Of a stretch of 35,999 nucleotides of DNA, positions 1 to 8,420 are shown piece after piece. The position numbers and the translations under genes were made by a program. Positions within the stretch are counted from its first letter, which is position 1. Each line of letters starts with the position of its first letter. The stretch lies in contig QKAL01000230.1 in NCBI GenBank assembly GCA_003246475.1, positions 1 to 35,999 of the forward strand, given 5' to 3'. Source of the stretch: Lentisphaerota bacterium. GTDB taxonomy: Bacteria > Verrucomicrobiota > Lentisphaeria > Victivallales > SZUA-371. Below the pieces are notes generated by a model. That model saw only the letters and a list, made by a program, of their open reading frames with translations. It ran no database searches and was not told where the DNA came from.

Positions 1-1
1 G

Positions 2-700
2 AAGCTCCGGCATCTGGCAATGATAATGGATGGTAACGGCCGCTGGGCGGAAAAGCGCGGTCTGCACCGTTTGGAAGGACATAAGGCTGGTGCCGAAGCA
101 GTGCGAAGGATCATAAACCTGGCAAAAGATTATGAAATAGAATATCTGACGCTTTATGCTTTCAGTACTGAAAACTGGAAACGTTCGGCCGAAGAGGTTA
201 ACGGGTTGATGTTGTTGTTAAAGGAGTTTATCGATGGTAATATTGATGAACTGATGAAGAACGATATCCGACTCCGTGCGATCGGGCGTCTGAACGATTT
301 ACCGGAGGAAAGTAGAGAATCTTTGTTCCGCGGTATAAGTAAAACTGAAAATAACAGCAGTGGAACTTTAATTCTGGCATTGAACTATGGCGGCCGGGCG
401 GAAATTGTGGATGCGGCGGTTAAAATAGCGAAAGATGCCATAAATGGAAAAATTAATCCGGAAAAACTGGATGAAAACAGTTTCAGGGATTATCTTTATG
501 CTCCGGATATTCCCGATCCCGATCTGATGATACGGACGAGCGGGGAAATGCGGTTGAGTAATTTTCTGATCTGGGAACTTTCTTACGCTGAGTTTTATAT
601 CACGGATGTATTGTGGCCGGATTTCGGAAAAGCAGAAATGGAAAAGGCAGTCAACAATTTTTACCATCGCGAGCGTCGCTTTGGCGGGAGACTTAAATAG
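2..700 (+). CDS. uppS: Isoprenyl transferase (undecaprenyl diphosphate synthase), 5'-partial
   Basis: Cis-prenyltransferase that condenses isopentenyl diphosphate onto farnesyl diphosphate to make the C55 lipid carrier for peptidoglycan and other envelope glycans; cytosolic and membrane-peripheral. The reading frame is open to the left edge and reads KLRHLAMIMDGNGRWA. The ATG at 20 lies inside this conserved N-terminal motif, so the true start is upstream of the window and only a short N-terminal piece is missing. The catalytic Asp of MDGNGRWA, the substrate-binding RTSGEMRLSNFLIWE stretch and the C-terminal EFYITDVLWPDF are all present. The stop TAG shares its G with the GTG start of cdsA, so the two are translationally coupled. 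The uppS-cdsA order is a very common bacterial arrangement. Confidence 0.96.
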   Translation, partial: KLRHLAMIMDGNGRWAEKRGLHRLEGHKAGAEAVRRIINLAKDYEIEYLTLYAFSTENWKRSAEEVNGLMLLLKEFIDGNIDELMKNDIRLRAIGRLNDLPEESRESLFRGISKTENNSSGTLILALNYGGRAEIVDAAVKIAKDAINGKINPEKLDENSFRDYLYAPDIPDPDLMIRTSGEMRLSNFLIWELSYAEFYITDVLWPDFGKAEMEKAVNNFYHRERRFGGRLK

Positions 701-1536
701 TGTTTTTACCTAGAACCATCAGTTTCGTCATTCTATTGAGTATCTTTCTGACGGCAGTGTTGAATAATTCTGTTGTCGGCAGAACGGCGTTTATTGTACT
801 AGCCGGATTACTTGCTTACGGAGCGGTCTGGGAATTTTTGAATATGTACGAAAAGATAGGCAGAGCCGCCTTTAAGAAGACAGCCGCAGTAGCCGGTGTG
901 GTGATCATCATTGCCGCATTTTTTAACGGACAATGCTATATCAATGTTTATGGACTGTTATCGCTGGTGGCGGTATTGGGATGGTTCGTACTTCTTAATG
1001 GAAAGAACAGCCGGGAATATCTGGAAAAGGTATTCAATTCCGTCAATGGATTAATGTTGGTAATGTTGCCGTTATTGCCGCTGGTACTGATTTATATTGA
1101 ACCGGGAAAGATAGAAGGACGTTTTCTGATGCTCTATATGATCCTGGTAACCAAGGCCGGTGATACCGGAGCCTATATTACCGGGTCGCTGACCCATAAA
1201 ATAATTGGAAACAACCATAAAATTGTACCGTCGATCAGTCCTAAAAAATCCTGGGAAGGGACTATTGGCGGATTGGCGCTTAGTATGACAGTGAGTTGGT
1301 TTCTTTTTACCAGGATGTTGGAAATAAATAATCCGGTTCTTTCGCTGATTGCCGGTTTTGTACTGTTTTTCGGAGGATTTGCCGGGGATCTGGTGGAGTC
1401 GGTATTGAAGCGCACTGCCGGAGTAAAGGATTCCAATACGATTATCCCCGGTATGGGTGGAGTCATGGATGTGGTGGATAGCCTGATGCTTAACACCCCG
1501 ATATTTTACTTTGTATTTCTGCCGTTCATTAAATAA
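700..1536 (+). CDS. cdsA: Phosphatidate cytidylyltransferase
   Basis: Integral membrane enzyme making CDP-diacylglycerol from phosphatidate and CTP, the branch point of phospholipid synthesis. At 278 residues it has normal family length, with about eight hydrophobic segments. The cytoplasmic core GDTGAYITG, then SPKKSWEGTIGG, then the C-terminal signature region SVLKRTAGVKDSNTIIPGMGGVMDVVDS follows family order. In the classical signature the end reads GHGGxxDRxD; here His is Met and the Arg after Asp is Val, while KR, KD and both terminal Asp residues are kept. The GTG start is forced by the one-base overlap with uppS; no other start fits so well. Confidence is high for the family; the signature change is noted separately. 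Confidence 0.95.
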   Translation: MFLPRTISFVILLSIFLTAVLNNSVVGRTAFIVLAGLLAYGAVWEFLNMYEKIGRAAFKKTAAVAGVVIIIAAFFNGQCYINVYGLLSLVAVLGWFVLLNGKNSREYLEKVFNSVNGLMLVMLPLLPLVLIYIEPGKIEGRFLMLYMILVTKAGDTGAYITGSLTHKIIGNNHKIVPSISPKKSWEGTIGGLALSMTVSWFLFTRMLEINNPVLSLIAGFVLFFGGFAGDLVESVLKRTAGVKDSNTIIPGMGGVMDVVDSLMLNTPIFYFVFLPFIK

Positions 1537-1566
1537 TGTAGCGGAATAATTAAAAAGGAAGAGAAC

Positions 1567-2049
1567 ATGGAAAAAGAAATTTTGCGCTTGTTGATGGACA
1601 ACGCACGAATGCCGGCAGAAGAAATAGCCGCGCGTCTTGGCGTGTCCGCCGCCGAAGTCGCCGCAGCTATCAAGAAACTTGAAGTAACCAATGTTATTAA
1701 AGGATATACCGCGGTCGTCAATGAGGAAAGTCTGGACGAAAACCGGGTGATGGCAATCATCGAGGTAAAGGTGACGCCGCAGCGTGAAGGTGGATTTGAC
1801 TATGTGGCCAAACGCATCAGCAAATTTCCTGAAGTATCGGAAGTTTATCTGGTTTCCGGAGGTTACGATCTGCGTATCGAAGTAAACGGACACAACCTTA
1901 ATGAAGTGGCTTTGTTTGTTTCGAGTAAGTTGTCCACCATCGACGGTGTAATTTCAACGGTAACTCATTTCCTGCTTAAAAAGTATAAGGAAGCCGGAAA
2001 AATAATACATGATGAGGAAGAATATGAAAGACTCAAAGTCAGTCCGTAG
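1567..2049 (+). CDS. Lrp/AsnC family transcriptional regulator
   Basis: DNA-binding regulator of the feast/famine family, usually responding to an amino acid. Residues 1-50 form the N-terminal winged-helix part (ILRLLMDNARMPAEEIAARLGVS, then the recognition helix to about residue 45). Residues 62-140 form the RAM/ligand-binding domain with the typical YLVSGGYDLRIEV strand. Length of 160 residues is usual. A good Shine-Dalgarno (AAGGAAGAG) precedes the ATG by a few bases, and the gene lies 30 bp after cdsA. Its 3' end overlaps the following aminotransferase gene, so the two are almost certainly co-translated. An Lrp gene beside an aminotransferase suggests local control of that enzyme by its substrate or product; the amino acid cannot be read from the sequence. 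Confidence 0.92.
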   Translation: MEKEILRLLMDNARMPAEEIAARLGVSAAEVAAAIKKLEVTNVIKGYTAVVNEESLDENRVMAIIEVKVTPQREGGFDYVAKRISKFPEVSEVYLVSGGYDLRIEVNGHNLNEVALFVSSKLSTIDGVISTVTHFLLKKYKEAGKIIHDEEEYERLKVSP

Positions 2050-3205
2050 TAAAAATCGGGTTGCTGAGCATATAAAGACGGTGCCGAAAAGTGGTATCCG
2101 CGATTTTTTTGAATTGGTAAACGGGGTAAAAGGGGTTGTGTCGCTGGGTATTGGCGAACCGGATTTTGTTACTCCGTGGCGTATTCGCGAGGCGGCGATC
2201 TATTCCATGGAAAAAGGTCAGACCAGTTATACTTCCAATCTCGGGTTGCTGTCCTTGCGGAAGAATATCTGTAACTATGTTGCGGTTAATTACGGCGTAA
2301 ACTACCGGCCGGAAAACGAATGCATTGTCACAGTGGGAGTAAGCGAAGCGCTGGATCTCATCATGCGTGCCGTTATCAACCCTGGAGACGAAGTAATATA
2401 TCACGAGCCGTGTTATGTTTCCTATAAAGCGGAAATAACGATGGCGCACGGTGTTCCGGTTGCGGTTGAGACACATGAGGAAGATGGCTTTGCTCTGGAT
2501 CCCGATGAACTGGAAAAGAAAATCACGCCTAAAACCAAGATGATAGTGCTGAATTTTCCCTGCAATCCGACAGGGGCGACATTGACGCTGGAACAGAAAC
2601 AGCGTATCGCGGAAATTGCCGTCAAGCATGATCTTCTGGTAATAAGCGACGAAATCTATTCTGAACTGACCTATGAAAACGCGACGGCGTCGATAGCTTC
2701 TCTGCCGGGGATGCGCGACCGGACGATTTTCCTGCACGGTTTTTCCAAAGCTTTTGCCATGACCGGATTTCGGATCGGTTATGCCTGCGGACCGGAAGAT
2801 TTGATCGACGCGATGATGAAGATTCACCAATATTCGATGCTTTGCGCCGCCATAACAGCCCAGCGCGCTGCCGAAGAAGCCCTGATAAGCGGCACTCCGG
2901 ATATGGAAAGAATGAAAGAGGAATATCGGCAGCGGCGTAATGTTATTGTCAAACGGATGAATGAGATTGGTTTGCCGTGCATGATGCCCAAAGGGGCTTT
3001 TTATGTCTTTCCGCGCATTCGCGATACTGGGATGAAATCCATGGAATTTGCCACCAGGCTTTTGAATGAACAGAAGGTGGCGGTAGTTCCCGGGACGGCA
3101 TTCGGTCCATGTGGCGAAGGATATGTCCGTTGTTCCTATGCCTCATCGATGGACGAGATCATTGAAGCTACCGACAAGATCGAGAAATTCATTAAAAGTC
3201 TTTAG
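2009..3205 (+). CDS. Class I/II (fold type I) PLP-dependent aminotransferase
   Basis: Cytosolic transaminase exchanging an amino group between an amino acid and a 2-oxo acid. Visible landmarks are the substrate-loop region SLGIGEPDF near residue 45, Tyr-containing TSYTSN near 72, NFPCNPTGA at 182-190, the PLP-ring Asp in VISDEIY (D214) and the Schiff-base lysine K247 in HGFSKAFAMTGFRIGY, followed by the phosphate/carboxylate-binding Arg region. The 398 residues match the family. The start is ambiguous: ATG at 2009 is inside the Lrp gene, and ATG at 2024 follows GAGGAAG closely; either way the genes overlap by 26-41 bases. The sequence resembles the aspartate/aromatic-type subgroup (AspC/PatA-like), but substrate cannot be assigned. 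Confidence 0.93.
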   Translation: MMRKNMKDSKSVRSKNRVAEHIKTVPKSGIRDFFELVNGVKGVVSLGIGEPDFVTPWRIREAAIYSMEKGQTSYTSNLGLLSLRKNICNYVAVNYGVNYRPENECIVTVGVSEALDLIMRAVINPGDEVIYHEPCYVSYKAEITMAHGVPVAVETHEEDGFALDPDELEKKITPKTKMIVLNFPCNPTGATLTLEQKQRIAEIAVKHDLLVISDEIYSELTYENATASIASLPGMRDRTIFLHGFSKAFAMTGFRIGYACGPEDLIDAMMKIHQYSMLCAAITAQRAAEEALISGTPDMERMKEEYRQRRNVIVKRMNEIGLPCMMPKGAFYVFPRIRDTGMKSMEFATRLLNEQKVAVVPGTAFGPCGEGYVRCSYASSMDEIIEATDKIEKFIKSL

Positions 3206-3285
3206 AAGATCGTTGTCCGGTATGGTCTGAAATCATGCCGGACTACTCTGCAACCACGAAGGCAAAGGAAAATAGGGAACGGAAA

Positions 3286-4626
3286 ATGAGTATGGCGATT
3301 AAGAAGATAGCCGATTTTATCAATAATGATATCTGGTCTTTTCGGATTGACAGCATTTCGCCTCGTAAATCAGTTTTAATCAAGATAGTACGGGTTGTTG
3401 TATTATCCGTACGAAATTTTTTCTATGACCAGTGTTATCTGCGGGCATCGGCGATAACCTTTTATTCTATGTTGTCCGTAGTGCCGGTGGTGGCAATGCT
3501 GATCGGAGTTGCCAAAGGGTTTGGTTATGAACAGGTTTTGAAAAAATACCTGATGCAGCGTTTTACCGAGCAACAGCAGGTCATCGAAAAGATATTCATG
3601 TTTGCCGAGTCGATGCTGGAAACCAGCAAAGGTGGGGTAGTTGCCGGAATCGGAGTGATCTTGTTATTCTGGGCGGCAATTAAGCTGGTAAGCAACATAG
3701 AATCCTCTTTTAACTATATCTGGCGTGTTCCGCAAAACCGTCCTTTTTTCAATAAAGTCAGTTACTATCTGGTATTATTGCTGATAGCGCCTTTTGTAAT
3801 CATTGTTTCCAGCAGCGCCAATGTCTTTCTGCGTTCCAATCTGTATTTATTGTTGAACAAGCTGACGATGATTCAGGACCTGGCCTTGCCGCTGGTAGCC
3901 ATGGGATTGAAGTTGGTGCCTTATTTATTGATGTGGATTCTTTTCTGTTTTCTTTATAAATTCCTTCCTAATACCAGAGTTTCGATAGCTTCCGCAATAA
4001 TAGGTGGTATTATTGCCGGTACGGTTTTTCAATTCCTGCAGGAATTTTACATTGTCATTCAGATGGCGGTCTTTTCCAAATACAAGGCTATTTATGGGAG
4101 CTTTTCCACTTTGCCATTATTTTTACTGTGGCTGCAGTTTACCTGGCTGATAGTGTTGTTCGGCGCGGAAGTGGTATTTGCGCATCAGAATGCAGAAACC
4201 TTTGAGTTGGAGATATTTACGGATAAAATAAGTATTAGATCATTTAAGGCTTATGTGATCCGTACTGCGTCAATGATAGTGCACAATTTCATGGATCACG
4301 GCAAACCGATGGATATAAATGCTATTTCCATGAAAGCACATATGTCCATCGGGCTGACACGCCGCGTACTGGATGTGTTGGTTGAAACGGAGATAATTTT
4401 TGAGGCTATGGAAAAAAATTCCGGCCGGATCGTCTACCAACCGGCTTGCAATGCCGCCGAACTGACGTTGCTGGAAGTGATTACGAGAATTGAAACCCGT
4501 GGAATCGGTCAGATGCTCGGAGAAGACAAGAGCCTGGAAAAAATTACCTCGACGATTGCCGTTATTGATGATTGCGGTGTAAATTTACCGGAAAATATAA
4601 AAATCAAAGATTTGTCATTTATCTGA
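3286..4626 (+). CDS. YihY/BrkB-family inner-membrane protein
   Basis: Member of the YihY/virulence-factor-BrkB family, once annotated as ribonuclease BN by mistake; its real function is unknown, and a transporter role is often proposed. The conserved N-terminal pattern DQCYLRASAITFYSMLSVVPVVAMLIG is near residue 55, followed by five to six membrane segments up to about residue 310 (including YGSFSTLPLFLLWLQFTWLIVLFGAEVVFA, the family hallmark). The remaining 120 or so cytoplasmic residues look like the winged-helix-like tail found in many homologues. I chose ATG 3286 because AGGGAA lies six bases upstream; an in-frame ATG at 3235 without a ribosome site would add 17 residues. It probably belongs to the same plus-strand transcript as its neighbours. 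Confidence 0.9.
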   Translation: MSMAIKKIADFINNDIWSFRIDSISPRKSVLIKIVRVVVLSVRNFFYDQCYLRASAITFYSMLSVVPVVAMLIGVAKGFGYEQVLKKYLMQRFTEQQQVIEKIFMFAESMLETSKGGVVAGIGVILLFWAAIKLVSNIESSFNYIWRVPQNRPFFNKVSYYLVLLLIAPFVIIVSSSANVFLRSNLYLLLNKLTMIQDLALPLVAMGLKLVPYLLMWILFCFLYKFLPNTRVSIASAIIGGIIAGTVFQFLQEFYIVIQMAVFSKYKAIYGSFSTLPLFLLWLQFTWLIVLFGAEVVFAHQNAETFELEIFTDKISIRSFKAYVIRTASMIVHNFMDHGKPMDINAISMKAHMSIGLTRRVLDVLVETEIIFEAMEKNSGRIVYQPACNAAELTLLEVITRIETRGIGQMLGEDKSLEKITSTIAVIDDCGVNLPENIKIKDLSFI

Positions 4627-4639
4627 AAGAACCGTGTTG

Positions 4640-6037
4640 ATGAAGTATGATACGATTATAATCGGGGCCGGGATGTCCGGGCTTGCTGCGGGAATACGTT
4701 TGGCGCATTATGAGAAGAAGGTATTGATCTGTGAACGCCATTTCCGGGAGGGCGGACTTAATTCATTTTATCACCGCCATGGTGTTATGCTGGAAACCGG
4801 TCTGCACGCCATGACCAATTTTGCTCCGAAAGGCGCTAATAAAAACCTTCCGCTGATGAAACTGTTGCGGCAGTTGCGCATACCATATGATGCGTTACAT
4901 TTGCGTCCTCAGCGTGGTTCTTCGATAGTCTTTCCCGGAAAGCGCCTCGATTTTAATAATGGCTTTACCGAAATAACAGATTCCGTAAACAGCCAGTTTC
5001 CGGCGCAGACAGACCGGTTTCTGGAATTGGATCGTTTCCTTTGCGAATATGAAGACGCAACCAGCCTGGAAAAAGGTTTTATTTCCGGCCGGGAAACCGT
5101 AAACCGGTTTGTCAGTGATCCGGTATTGGCAGATATGTTGCTTTGCCCCTTGATGTATTATGGCAGTGCGGTTGAAAACGATATTGATCTGGGACAACTG
5201 GCATTGCTGTATCGCAGTATCTATCATGAAGGTTTCTGTCGGCCGGGCGGCAACGGCATCCGTGAGATTCTTGATCTGCTCAAAGAGCGCTTCCAGGAAA
5301 GTGGCGGCGAGTTGCGGATGAGTTGTCATGTGGAAAAAATCTGCTCAAAAGAGGGAAAAGTAACCGGTATCATCACCGATAAGGGAGAGTTTATCGAAGC
5401 GGAAAACATCCTTTCTTCCGCAGGTGCCCCGGAAACCATGGCCCTTTGTGATGTTTGTGTTACTCCGGGTTATCGGACGGAACCGGGGTCGTTGGCTTTT
5501 GTCGAGGCCATCGCTGTGATGGATGGCGGGTTTAACACCGCTAGTAACCGTACCGTGATCTTTTTCAATCAGGAAGAACGTTTTGATTATCGTAGTCCCG
5601 ACGGATTAATGGATACCCGCAGCGGGGTGGTATGTCTGCCGGAAAACTTTTATTTCGAAAAAAATGATCCTCTGCCGGCACGTATGATCCGGCTTACGGC
5701 CCTGGCGGGATATCAGTACTGGAAAAACCTGTCGCCGGAACAATACCAGGTGTGCAAGAAAAAGTGCACTGAAGAAGCCATGATACAGGCAGGTGTCGTC
5801 CTGCGTTGTGACGCCATTTTGGATAATGCCCGTTTTACTGACACCATTACTCCGCTGACTCTTGAAAAGTTCACCAACCGCACTCGAGGCGCAATCTACG
5901 GTTCCGCTGTCAAGCTAAAGGATGGCAGAACTCACTTGCGCAATCTCTATATCTGCGGGACCGATCAGGGTTTTCTCGGGATTACCGGTGCTATGTTAAG
6001 CGGCATATCCATAGCCAATCAATACATGCTGGTTTAG
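4640..6037 (+). CDS. FAD-dependent oxidoreductase, phytoene desaturase/CrtI-like
   Basis: Flavoprotein of the amine oxidase/carotenoid-desaturase superfamily. The N-terminal Rossmann motif IIIGAGMSGLAAGIRLA with a following acidic strand end (ICERH) binds FAD. Residues 36-60 (GGLNSFYHRHGVMLETGLHAM) match the CrtI-like second motif, and the C-terminal NLYICGTDQGFLGITGAMLSG is the typical last FAD-contact segment. Length 465 is usual. Nothing else in the neighbourhood is a carotenoid gene, so the substrate is open; isoprenoid or lipid desaturation, saturation or isomerisation are possible. The ATG at 4640 is favoured by GAAAGA at 4625-4630; a GTG at 4634 would add two residues. The gene ends tail-to-tail with the next gene, sharing four bases (TTAG) that contain both stop codons. 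Confidence 0.85.
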   Translation: MKYDTIIIGAGMSGLAAGIRLAHYEKKVLICERHFREGGLNSFYHRHGVMLETGLHAMTNFAPKGANKNLPLMKLLRQLRIPYDALHLRPQRGSSIVFPGKRLDFNNGFTEITDSVNSQFPAQTDRFLELDRFLCEYEDATSLEKGFISGRETVNRFVSDPVLADMLLCPLMYYGSAVENDIDLGQLALLYRSIYHEGFCRPGGNGIREILDLLKERFQESGGELRMSCHVEKICSKEGKVTGIITDKGEFIEAENILSSAGAPETMALCDVCVTPGYRTEPGSLAFVEAIAVMDGGFNTASNRTVIFFNQEERFDYRSPDGLMDTRSGVVCLPENFYFEKNDPLPARMIRLTALAGYQYWKNLSPEQYQVCKKKCTEEAMIQAGVVLRCDAILDNARFTDTITPLTLEKFTNRTRGAIYGSAVKLKDGRTHLRNLYICGTDQGFLGITGAMLSGISIANQYMLV

Positions 6038-7983
6038 TTTCGGCCTTTGGCTTTGCGATACATGCAGGAGCGCTCCTCGCCAATTTTCAATTGAACGTCG
6101 TAAGAGGTCAGGTTCATAGCGGCCCCGATCTCGTTGAGCAGTTTCTTTTCCTGCAGCGTCACCTTGCCATCGGCCAGACACATCTGGATCAGACAGCGCA
6201 GGAAAAATTCCTGGTCGATATAATTTTCGGGAAGTTTGACTTCAATGGTATTCTCTTGAACAGAAGAGATCAGTTTTTTCAAACGTTCTTCGCTATAATT
6301 ACGCTGCGACGCGTAGTTTTTTAACAAACTGTACTCTTCAGGTGCGATTTCGCCGTCGGACAGCATCATATACGCCGCCGCCGCCAGCAGACTGTCGATG
6401 TCGCATTGGCGGAACATCAGCATACGGTTCATTTCCGCCTCGCGGTCTGTTACCATTTGAGCCACGAAAACCTCATCGGCATATGACGAACGGTTTGAGG
6501 GATAGCCGCTGAAGGGTTGAATGGTTTCCAACACCCAGTCGTGACTGCCGTCATTAAGTGGAGTATGGCAATATTCGCAATACGGTTTGTCGGAAAGGCT
6601 TTCCGCGGCGCCACAGTTTGGACAATGCACACTGTTAAGCACGTTTTTCGCGGAGGACTGCACTCCGTGTTTTCTGGTCAGGATATATTCCTGAGTGAAG
6701 ATCCGCGAACTGTCATAATCCGGGACAATCAGATCAGGAACGTGTTGCGCCTCCCGATGACCGGACCATTTGACTTTAACCCTGACTTTGTCATAATCAT
6801 TTCCGCAGATAACCTCGACAGTCTCAACGCTTCCCACGGCAGCGTCGGCATAAAAAAGATGTTTGCCGTTATCCTGGATCTTAAACATGCTGTTGTTGCC
6901 GGACAGATAACCGGGTGCCGCCAGTTTGCGGATATATTTGCTGTCGGCAAAGAACTGTGAGGCGATCCAGCGGTAGAACATGACCGAAACCCGGTCTTCA
7001 ATATGATTGACATTGAATGTAGGGTCCATATTTTGCAGTTCCGGTAGCCCGGGAATATCACGGCTTTCTGTTGTCTGCCATTCCGATTCCTGGGTGATCT
7101 CAGTTAAAACCCAGTCGTAGTCGCCGGAATTAACCACCGATTTACAGGACGGGCATTCGGCACAGTCGGAGATTTCCAGGGATGCGCCGCAGTTGGGGCA
7201 GTTATTGTCGAGCAGACTTTTTCCGGCAACGGTTTTTGCGCCAGGCCGGCGGATGAAAGTCCAGAATTCGGTAAAGGGGCAAACGTTGTCGTGGTCGCCG
7301 TATACCACTTTGCCGGACTTGGTATCGACATAATAATCGGCGGCGCCAGCCTCTATTTTCAGCGTGATCGCGTTAAAATATTGTCCCGCCTCAACCAGCG
7401 CAATGTCCACATCTGCGATACACACGCCATCCATCTTATTGATTATTCTGGATTTCCGCATCATTTCCAGTTGAAGGGTAAAGCGCTCGAAAATTCCGTC
7501 GGAAACCAGAGTTCTTACGGATCTCATATCCTGGTTAGCCCAGGCGTCCTGGAGGCGGAAAAATACTTCTGTCCCGTGTTTTTTAAATTCCATCGGGCTG
7601 AACTGGGGGTCTCGGCCGGTAATCAGTGACATCTGACCCTGCATCCGCTCGAACCCCTGCCGTTGATTGTATTTGCTGATGGTACGTGAGACATGAATCT
7701 CTTTTCCCTGATAATAGGAAAAGTAAAGAATTACCAGAAAAATCACTGTAACGGGTATTCCAACGACCGGATACCTGAAAATCAGATATATCAGGAAGAA
7801 AATATCTCCGCCACTACCGTTGCCGCGGCCGCCGCCGCCGGAAAATCCCCCTCCAGAGAAACCGCCACCGCCACCAGCACGGGCCCAGAGATCGAAAGCC
7901 ATGAAAAATAAAGCAGATATTGTGAGGAAAGAGCACCAGCCTTTTCCCTGAACACGAAAACATCTTATCAATGACAGCATCAC
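6034..7983 (-). CDS. Membrane protein with duplicated Tim44-like/zinc-ribbon modules and a TerB domain
   Basis: Function unknown. Residues 17-35 look like a signal or first membrane segment, followed by a Gly-rich stretch (36-59) and a strongly hydrophobic segment at 61-90. This N-terminal layout is often seen in bacterial Tim44-domain proteins. Residues 125-255 form a first Tim44-like alpha/beta domain ending in a zinc ribbon (C262, C265, C277, C280). Residues 320-450 repeat that layout with a second ribbon (C454, C457, C469, C472). Each ribbon is followed by a DWVL box (290-293 and 482-485), so the module is an internal duplication. Residues 530-640 resemble TerB, a small helical domain with acidic, probably metal-binding loops (LSDGEIAPEE, LADGKVTLQE). 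It lies 12 bp after the DUF4404-like gene and is probably co-transcribed with it. Confidence 0.75.
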   Translation of the reverse strand: MMLSLIRCFRVQGKGWCSFLTISALFFMAFDLWARAGGGGGFSGGGFSGGGGRGNGSGGDIFFLIYLIFRYPVVGIPVTVIFLVILYFSYYQGKEIHVSRTISKYNQRQGFERMQGQMSLITGRDPQFSPMEFKKHGTEVFFRLQDAWANQDMRSVRTLVSDGIFERFTLQLEMMRKSRIINKMDGVCIADVDIALVEAGQYFNAITLKIEAGAADYYVDTKSGKVVYGDHDNVCPFTEFWTFIRRPGAKTVAGKSLLDNNCPNCGASLEISDCAECPSCKSVVNSGDYDWVLTEITQESEWQTTESRDIPGLPELQNMDPTFNVNHIEDRVSVMFYRWIASQFFADSKYIRKLAAPGYLSGNNSMFKIQDNGKHLFYADAAVGSVETVEVICGNDYDKVRVKVKWSGHREAQHVPDLIVPDYDSSRIFTQEYILTRKHGVQSSAKNVLNSVHCPNCGAAESLSDKPYCEYCHTPLNDGSHDWVLETIQPFSGYPSNRSSYADEVFVAQMVTDREAEMNRMLMFRQCDIDSLLAAAAYMMLSDGEIAPEEYSLLKNYASQRNYSEERLKKLISSVQENTIEVKLPENYIDQEFFLRCLIQMCLADGKVTLQEKKLLNEIGAAMNLTSYDVQLKIGEERSCMYRKAKGRN

Positions 7984-7995
7984 TGTTCCCGAAAA

Positions 7996-8322
7996 TTATA
8001 TGCCGATGTCCGACAACATCTTACAGATTCGGTTTACCAGTTCGACCACGCGCGGATGACTGGCCTCCAGTTCGTCTACCGAGGAAGAAAACCCGCTCAG
8101 GGTTTTGTCCAGCGATTCCTGATTATTTCCGTTAGCGGCTTCGTTGGCGGATTCTTTTGCGAAACCGCTGACGCTTTCGGCGCGATTACGGTCAGTTCGG
8201 GCCAGTTCTTCGAGTTCGGAATATAATTTGCCGACAAGTTCCGTCAATTCCGCTTTGCGGGAATCTTCCAATCCTTTTGCCGACGCGATCTTATCTTTGA
8301 TTTCCTCTAATGTCGTCTTCAT
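7996..8322 (-). CDS. Small helical protein, DUF4404-like
   Basis: A 108-residue, highly charged, mostly helical soluble protein without signal peptide or membrane segment. The first 45 residues form an amphipathic helical region (KTTLEEIKDKIASAKG, then LVGKLYSELEELARTD). The C-terminal LEASHPRVVELVNRICKMLSDIGI matches my recollection of the DUF4404 C-terminal pattern (E-x-x-HP-x-L, a helix, then ending in xxGI). No activity is known for that family. The ATG is preceded by a strong AGGAAAGGAAGG site, and a likely promoter sits 36-63 bp upstream of the start. It is the first gene of a two-gene unit with the Tim44/TerB protein, so a partnership with that membrane protein is a reasonable guess. 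Confidence 0.7.
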   Translation of the reverse strand: MKTTLEEIKDKIASAKGLEDSRKAELTELVGKLYSELEELARTDRNRAESVSGFAKESANEAANGNNQESLDKTLSGFSSSVDELEASHPRVVELVNRICKMLSDIGI

Positions 8323-8357
8323 CCGAACCTTCCTTTCCTTGTGATTTACTGAAAAAT

Positions 8358-8385
8358 ACTATAATGTCCGGTTCAGGATAATCAA
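8358..8385 (-). promoter_or_regulatory. Probable sigma-70 promoter of the DUF4404-Tim44/TerB unit
   Basis: On the minus strand TTGATT (8385-8380) and TATAGT (8363-8358) are separated by 16 bp, with the AGGAAAGGAAGG ribosome site and ATG of the 108-residue gene downstream. The rest of the short gap between this promoter and the end of the GH32 gene at 8421 shows no clear terminator. Confidence 0.5.
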
Positions 8386-8420
8386 GACGCGTGCGAAAAA
8401 GAGTATGAACAACCTTAAAA

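Noticed and set aside
1072-1893. Long antisense open frame on the minus strand
   Set aside because: It lies opposite cdsA and the Lrp gene, has low-complexity His/Arg/Gln-rich composition typical of a shadow frame, and has no family motif.
2039-2830. 263-codon minus-strand frame
   Set aside because: It is fully antisense to the aminotransferase, whose motifs are unambiguous.
3286-4626. Ribonuclease BN annotation
   Set aside because: The name was attached to the YihY family in error; the sequence is a polytopic membrane protein without nuclease motifs.
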